DNA from: Alphaproteobacteria bacterium
Lineage (GTDB): Bacteria > Pseudomonadota > Alphaproteobacteria > Sphingomonadales > Emcibacteraceae
DNA length: 10,660 nt
Assembly: GCA_013152615.1 (NCBI GenBank)
Contig: JAADGA010000009.1
Coordinates: 1-10,660 of the forward strand
Direction of reading: 5' to 3'
The translations under genes and the position numbers were made by a program. The notes under the pieces are model-generated. The model did no database searches. It was not told the origin of the DNA and worked only from the letters and a program-made list of their open reading frames with translations. Shown here in pieces: positions 7,465 through 10,660 of this stretch. Each line of letters begins with the position of its first letter. Positions within the stretch are counted from its first letter, which is position 1.

Positions 7465-8295
7465 TTAATGATCCCGTACAATATGAGCCGTATTGTGACC
7501 CAATGATAATATTCTGCCAAGGATAATCTCGGCTAATTTCACCGTGGCCTGCGGACCAACCCGGACACGATAGAGCTTTTGACCATTTATATCCACCCTG
7601 TCAATCTTTGCCGGGCTGATATGGTCAATAGAATCAGCAGTTTTCAGCGCATTGCCCCGGTCGGCAAAGGCCCCGATCTGGATATATATCTTTTTATCGA
7701 CATTATTCTGCCGGGGGCTGTCGCTTCTGACCGGTTCGGCAGGCTTGCCCGCCGCCATTACCTGAACAGCAGCCGTCACCGGTGGCGGTGGCGGTTTTTT
7801 CCGGGCCTGAATTTGCTGTGGCAACTGACCCTGCGGTCCATTCACCGCCTGTACCCTCACTCTGGTCACGCCTTTTTTCTCAAACCCGAGCAACTGGGCC
7901 GCCCGTCGCGATACATCAATCAGGCGGTTGCCGACGAAAGGACCACGATCATTAATCTTTAATATCAACCAGCGGCCATTCTCCAGATTGGTCACCCGGA
8001 CATAGCTCGGCATCGGTAGCGTGGTGTGCGCCGCCGTCAGGGCGTTCATATTAAAAATATCGCCGTTTGCGGTCCGGCGTCCGTGAAATTTTGCCCCGTA
8101 CCATGAGGCCAGCCCGACTCTGTCATAATGGGGATCATAAACCGGGCGATAGATTTTTCCGGCCACTTCATAGGGTTTGCCGACCTTGTATGCCGGGTTC
8201 GTCGGCGTCGATGTGGTATAGTGGCGCAGAGCGGGACTACAGGCCGCAAGCCCGAAGATAAAACCGGTAATCACAATATTGCGTAAAAAGATCAT
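7465..8295 (-). CDS. rlpA: septal ring lytic transglycosylase RlpA, lipoprotein with SPOR domain
   Basis: Outer-membrane lipoprotein of 276 residues. The signal peptide ends in a lipobox, L-A-A-C, with lipidated C19. A double-psi beta-barrel of the RlpA type covers about 60-150, with LASWYGAKFHGRRTANGD, the conserved NDRGPF at 115-120 (D116 expected catalytic) and LIDVSRRAAQLLGF. A proline- and alanine-rich linker (about 155-195, including a run of five prolines) leads to a C-terminal SPOR domain (about 201-273, IYIQIGAFADRGNA), which in characterised proteins binds glycan strands lacking stem peptides at the division septum. Some RlpA proteins are lytic transglycosylases that act on such naked glycans. 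Translation is coupled to the upstream MltB-like gene by an ATGA overlap (8292-8295), so two glycan-cleaving enzymes are made from one message. Confidence 0.94.
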   Translation of the reverse strand: MIFLRNIVITGFIFGLAACSPALRHYTTSTPTNPAYKVGKPYEVAGKIYRPVYDPHYDRVGLASWYGAKFHGRRTANGDIFNMNALTAAHTTLPMPSYVRVTNLENGRWLILKINDRGPFVGNRLIDVSRRAAQLLGFEKKGVTRVRVQAVNGPQGQLPQQIQARKKPPPPPVTAAVQVMAAGKPAEPVRSDSPRQNNVDKKIYIQIGAFADRGNALKTADSIDHISPAKIDRVDINGQKLYRVRVGPQATVKLAEIILGRILSLGHNTAHIVRDH

Positions 8296-9359
8296 TTCAG
8301 TTTGTCCGCGAGCAAGCTGACGCCCAGCGCATAAAAATTTGAACAGTTATAGCTCAATATTGCCCGAAAATTCTGATAGGTCAGGAAGGCCGGCCCGTTT
8401 CTGCCCGCCGGCATCACCAGAGAGGCGGTAAAATTCGGGTCGCTGACCTTGGGCAGATTCTGGCCATAGATGGTTCTGACCCCAAGTTTTTGCCATGCGG
8501 CGAGGGTCAGCCGCCGACTGTGATCCTTCAGCGCCCGGCGACAGGATTTAATCTTTCCGGTTTGTTTGACCTGTGCCCACAGAGCATCAACATCCTTGGG
8601 CAATGTGACCGCGCGTCCCCAGGTACGGTTTTCCTGCCAGCCATGTTTTTTCAGATAATTGGCGATAGAGGCCAGAACATCCGAGGTATCATTCCAGATG
8701 TCCTTTTTGCCATCGCCATCAAAATCATAGGCATAGGCGAAAAAGCTTGACGGCATGAACTGCCCCTGCCCCATCGCCCCGGCCCATGAGCCTGTGAAAT
8801 CTTTTTGGGCGACATGACCCTGTTGCAGGATATCCAGCGCTTTGATCAACTGACTGCGAAAATAACGGTTACGGCGCCTGTCATAGGCCAGTGTTGCCAG
8901 CGAACGGATTACGCTATAGCCGCCGGAAAAATGGCCAAAGTTACTTTCCATACCCCAGATACCGGCGATAAAGCGCTGTTGCACCCCGATCTTCCGGGAT
9001 ACCTTCTGTAGGGTTTGGGCATTTTTAGCGACCATTTCCCGGCCCCGCTTTATCCGCGCCGGACTGACACGGCGGGCGATATACCGGGAAAAGGTCTGGG
9101 TAAATTCGGGTTGGCGCCGATCCAGCCGAATGACCTTGGGATCAAGGGTTACCCCGGCAAAGGCCTTGTCAAAGGTCTGACCGGAAATTCCGCTGGCCAG
9201 CGCATCCTTTCTAAGATCAATCAGCCAGTCGGAAAAAGATTGCGGATTTTTCGCTGTAATATCTTGTCGGGTAATTTTTTTTCCGGTTTCAGTAGCCCAA
9301 CCCGTCGCGTTCGGCAGGGAAAAAAATATTAGAATAACCAGAATTATGCTTTTGCTCAC
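8292..9359 (-). CDS. lytic murein transglycosylase, MltB/Slt35 family
   Basis: Periplasmic enzyme that cleaves the MurNAc-GlcNAc bond of peptidoglycan to form 1,6-anhydro ends. With the chosen start it has 355 residues. The first 22 form a signal peptide (SKSIILVILIFFSLPNATGWA). The catalytic glutamate is E138 in GIWGMESNFG. GAMGQGQFMPSSF (194-206) is a conserved substrate-groove motif, and DFDGDGKKDIWND (212-224) resembles the EF-hand-like calcium loop of Slt35. The C-terminal NFRAILSYNCSNFYALGVSLLAD is typical of the family. I chose the GTG at 9359 because it gives a clean signal peptide. The open frame extends to a GTG at 9461, but the extra 34 residues would bury the signal peptide. The Shine-Dalgarno sequence is weak for both. 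First gene of the operon. Confidence 0.92.
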   Translation of the reverse strand: MSKSIILVILIFFSLPNATGWATETGKKITRQDITAKNPQSFSDWLIDLRKDALASGISGQTFDKAFAGVTLDPKVIRLDRRQPEFTQTFSRYIARRVSPARIKRGREMVAKNAQTLQKVSRKIGVQQRFIAGIWGMESNFGHFSGGYSVIRSLATLAYDRRRNRYFRSQLIKALDILQQGHVAQKDFTGSWAGAMGQGQFMPSSFFAYAYDFDGDGKKDIWNDTSDVLASIANYLKKHGWQENRTWGRAVTLPKDVDALWAQVKQTGKIKSCRRALKDHSRRLTLAAWQKLGVRTIYGQNLPKVSDPNFTASLVMPAGRNGPAFLTYQNFRAILSYNCSNFYALGVSLLADKLK

Positions 9360-9401
9360 GTCTTTTATACCTTGATCTGACCGACAGGAAGCCGTCCCGA
9401 T

Positions 9402-9430
9402 ATTTGAATCATGAGCTATAATGTCGGCAA
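9402..9430 (-). promoter_or_regulatory. candidate promoter of the nine-gene operon
   Basis: Reading the minus strand, TTGCCG (9425-9430) and TCAAAT (9402-9407) are separated by 17 bp, a sigma-70-like arrangement. Transcription would start near 9395 and give a leader of about 36 nt to the GTG at 9359, which also agrees with the shorter transglycosylase start. The -10 match is poor, so this is only a candidate. Confidence 0.3.
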
Positions 9431-9477
9431 ATGATAACAATATAAAGACATTTTTTGCCACCGTCCGGTTTAATTTC

Positions 9478-9506
9478 TTGACCTCTTGGGGGTGATCGGC
9501 TAAATC
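9478..9506 (+). promoter_or_regulatory. promoter of the tRNA-Ser gene
   Basis: TTGACC at 9478-9483 and TAAATC at 9501-9506 are 17 bp apart, a good housekeeping sigma-factor match. The TTGAC element is the strongest feature of alphaproteobacterial stable-RNA promoters. Predicted initiation near 9513 leaves about 32 nt of 5' leader for RNase P to remove. It lies back-to-back with the operon on the other strand. Confidence 0.6.
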
Positions 9507-9544
9507 CTGTTGTCATGCGTATTCAGCCTGGCAATCCCGAGTAT

Positions 9545-9634
9545 GGAGAGGTGGCAGAGCGGTTGAATGCACCGGTCTTGAAAACCGGCGTGGGTGCAAG
9601 CCCATCGTGGGTTCGAATCCCACCCTCTCCGCCA
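9545..9634 (+). tRNA. tRNA-Ser (anticodon UGA)
   Basis: A complete class II tRNA of 90 nt including an encoded CCA. The acceptor stem pairs GGAGAGG (9545-9551) with CCTCTCC (9624-9630); the discriminator is G9631 and CCA is 9632-9634, as expected for serine. The anticodon stem pairs 9572-9576 with 9584-9588 around the loop CTTGAAA, giving anticodon TGA at 9579-9581, which reads UCA and probably other UCN codons. The long variable arm has a TGGG/CCCA stem (9591-9594 with 9601-9604), the serine identity element. The T-arm is 9607-9623 with loop TTCGAAT. A T-rich stretch at 9636-9646 directly downstream may help termination. Confidence 0.97.
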
Positions 9635-9789
9635 TTTGTTTTTTATAACACATTGGTTTGTTTGTATAATTCATGTGGAAAGTGGCTTTAGCCGGTTCAT
9701 ATATTATTTTCCCCTGCCTCCCGTGCCAACATAATATACACTTGGTATGACATTGACGATATATTCAGCCGGTGCGCAGGCTGAGCGTG

Positions 9790-9825
9790 AATTATAGTCC
9801 GCCACAGACGTTGTCGCCTATAATT
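9790..9825. repeat. 8-bp inverted repeat followed by T-tract
   Basis: AATTATAG (9790-9797) is perfectly complementary in reverse to CTATAATT (9818-9825), with a 20-nt loop. On the plus strand the right arm runs into six T residues (9824-9829). This could be a weak terminator of the tRNA transcript or an operator overlapping a -10 box. The stem has only one G-C pair. Confidence 0.35.
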
Positions 9826-9866
9826 TTTTCGGCAATGGGTATCGTCGCGTTAATCATAAAAGGGCC

Positions 9867-9905
9867 GGATTTAATGACTATGGAGGATTTAATAACCATA
9901 GAGTC
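9867..9905. repeat. direct repeat and small hairpin upstream of flippase gene
   Basis: GGATTTAAT occurs at 9867-9875 and again at 9885-9893, 18 bp apart. Interleaved with it is an inverted repeat, CTATGG (9878-9883) and CCATAG (9896-9901). The block ends in a GAGTC (9901-9905), which matches the GANTC site methylated by CcrM in many Alphaproteobacteria. It may be a regulatory leader, but short repeats of this size also arise by chance. Confidence 0.3.
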
Positions 9906-9968
9906 TAGGAAAAATCATATCAGGGACTATATATACTGCAAAAGGTAAGGATTTTAAAATCAAGAAAT

Positions 9969-10660
9969 ATGATTAATGGACCCGAATTGACTGAGTTATC
10001 ACCGCATACACCACAAAATAATCAGCGAGACCTGTTGAAAGGAGCGACGGCGAATCTGTTTGGATTCATTATCCGGCTCGGGGCACGACTGCCGTTTCTT
10101 TTTGTTGTTGCCCTGCTCTATGGCAAGGAAATATTCGGCCAGTATCTTTTCGCCGTAACCATTGTAGAGACCTTAACCGTGGTTATCCTGTTCGGCTTCA
10201 GAAGATCGTTGTTTCATTTCCTCAATGATGATCTGCACCGGGGGGACAAAACCGGTATTTATAACAGCGTCGTTACCGCGATGATCGCCTGTTTTACTAT
10301 TGGTACTGCCCTCATTATTCCCATTTATATATGGAAAGATGTCCTGTTTTCATTTTTCCCCGGCGACATGGCCCGGGGGGTATTTTTTCTGTTGCCGACA
10401 GCCCTTGTCTATGCCCTGACCGAAATGCTGTTAACCGCCACCAGAGTGGCCCGCAATATGCGCTATGAGGTCACGGCGAAAAGCATTGTCGAGCCTTACG
10501 TCCTGTTAGTCGCCGCCGTTATATTTTTTTACTTTTATCATCAGGAAATCGGACTTTTAATCGCCTACTGGATTATGAATATCAGCATATTCATCTATGC
10601 GCTCTATGCCTTTGGCCGGGTTTATAACAAGGATATTCGGGTCTGGAGAGGTTTTTCCCG
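9969..10660 (+). CDS. polysaccharide flippase-like membrane protein (5' part only)
   Basis: The frame opens with ATG at 9969 and runs 230 codons to the window edge without a stop. The N-terminus is a polar tail of about 22 residues (MINGPELTELSPHTPQNNQR). About six membrane segments follow: near residues 30-50 (FGFIIRLGARLPFLFVVALLYG), 53-75, 98-120, 133-155, 170-190 and 193-215. The sequence GKEIFGQYLFAVTIVETL followed by GFRRSLFHFL is characteristic of Wzx/MATE-like polysaccharide exporters, which flip lipid-linked oligosaccharides across the inner membrane. Family membership is by resemblance only, and the substrate (O-antigen, capsule or exopolysaccharide) is unknown. An in-frame TAG at 9906-9908 and the absence of other ATG/GTG codons support this start, although only a weak AAGAAAT precedes it and the better AAGGA is 17 nt away. 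Confidence 0.72.
   Translation, partial: MINGPELTELSPHTPQNNQRDLLKGATANLFGFIIRLGARLPFLFVVALLYGKEIFGQYLFAVTIVETLTVVILFGFRRSLFHFLNDDLHRGDKTGIYNSVVTAMIACFTIGTALIIPIYIWKDVLFSFFPGDMARGVFFLLPTALVYALTEMLLTATRVARNMRYEVTAKSIVEPYVLLVAAVIFFYFYHQEIGLLIAYWIMNISIFIYALYAFGRVYNKDIRVWRGFS

Larger units (their letters stand above)
9635..9968. other. AT-rich intergenic region between tRNA-Ser and flippase gene
   Basis: A 334-bp stretch with no convincing gene. It holds a T-rich run just after the tRNA (9636-9646), an 8-bp inverted repeat (9790-9797 with 9818-9825), a TATAAT hexamer at 9819-9824 that overlaps that repeat but lacks a recognisable -35, and a small hairpin with a direct repeat at 9867-9905. A 24-codon open frame (9874-9948) with an AGGG 9 nt upstream is present but has no recognisable product. 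The region must contain the promoter and leader of the downstream flippase gene unless that gene is read through from the tRNA. Confidence 0.6.

Noticed and set aside
715..9332. Plus-strand open frames of 60 to 142 codons lying inside the minus-strand genes, for example 3397-3786, 5258-5620 and 6716-7144
   Set aside because: They lie opposite genes with complete family motifs, lack plausible ribosome sites and recognisable domains, and have compositions expected of antisense shadows.
9612..9634. tRNA-Ser 3' end as an occupied attachment site
   Set aside because: I see no second copy of the T-arm and acceptor sequence in the remaining 1 kb and no integrase gene, so integration cannot be supported from this window.
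9753..9781. TTGACG at 9753-9758 as a -35 element for the flippase gene
   Set aside because: The sequence 17 bp downstream (GCAGGC) bears no resemblance to a -10 element.
9813..9830. TATAAT at 9819-9824 as a confident promoter
   Set aside because: No TTGAC-like hexamer lies 16 to 18 bp upstream, and the hexamer is explained equally well as one arm of an inverted repeat.
1..10660. A novel defence or mobile system
   Set aside because: Every gene of more than 200 codons falls into a familiar housekeeping, transporter or flippase family; there is no transposase, integrase, toxin-antitoxin pair, reverse transcriptase or CRISPR-associated gene.

Overview
The window looks like an ordinary chromosomal segment of an alphaproteobacterium with moderate GC content. 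Two things support this. The first is the gene order: lytic transglycosylase, rlpA, D-Ala-D-Ala carboxypeptidase, tmk, holB, metG, tatD and a PhnP-like metallo-beta-lactamase gene run in one direction, an arrangement familiar from Alphaproteobacteria. The second is the short, 517-residue MetG without a C-terminal tRNA-binding extension. The base composition fits a Rhodospirillales-, Sneathiellales- or Kordiimonadales-like lineage better than a high-GC Rhizobiales genome, but this is inference and no species can be named.

Layout. Positions 1-124 hold a possible last few codons of a plus-strand gene and an AT-rich inverted-repeat region. Positions 125-9359 are nine minus-strand genes, so transcription runs from about 9400 down to 125. 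In order of transcription they are an MltB-type lytic transglycosylase, RlpA, a DacA/DacC-type carboxypeptidase, thymidylate kinase, DNA polymerase III delta', methionyl-tRNA synthetase, a TatD-family metal hydrolase, a PhnP-like metallo-beta-lactamase-fold hydrolase and a 12-helix MFS transporter. The junctions are very tight: three 4-bp ATGA stop/start overlaps, one 8-bp overlap and gaps of 7 to 26 bp. A single operon is therefore likely. Its first three genes remodel peptidoglycan in the periplasm or at the outer membrane. The next four handle dTTP supply, clamp loading, tRNA charging and nuclease/hydrolase housekeeping.

Upstream of the operon and divergent from it is a tRNA-Ser(UGA) gene (9545-9634) with a good sigma-70-type promoter. 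About 330 bp of AT-rich DNA without a convincing gene follow. Then comes the 5' part of a plus-strand gene for a multi-pass membrane protein resembling polysaccharide flippases (Wzx/MATE-like), cut by the window edge.

I found no new defence system, CRISPR array, insertion sequence or prophage. The most unusual features are three separate short in-frame tandem duplications inside holB, the structured DNA next to the tRNA, and the flippase gene lying just 3' of a tRNA-Ser gene, a class of site often used by integrating elements.
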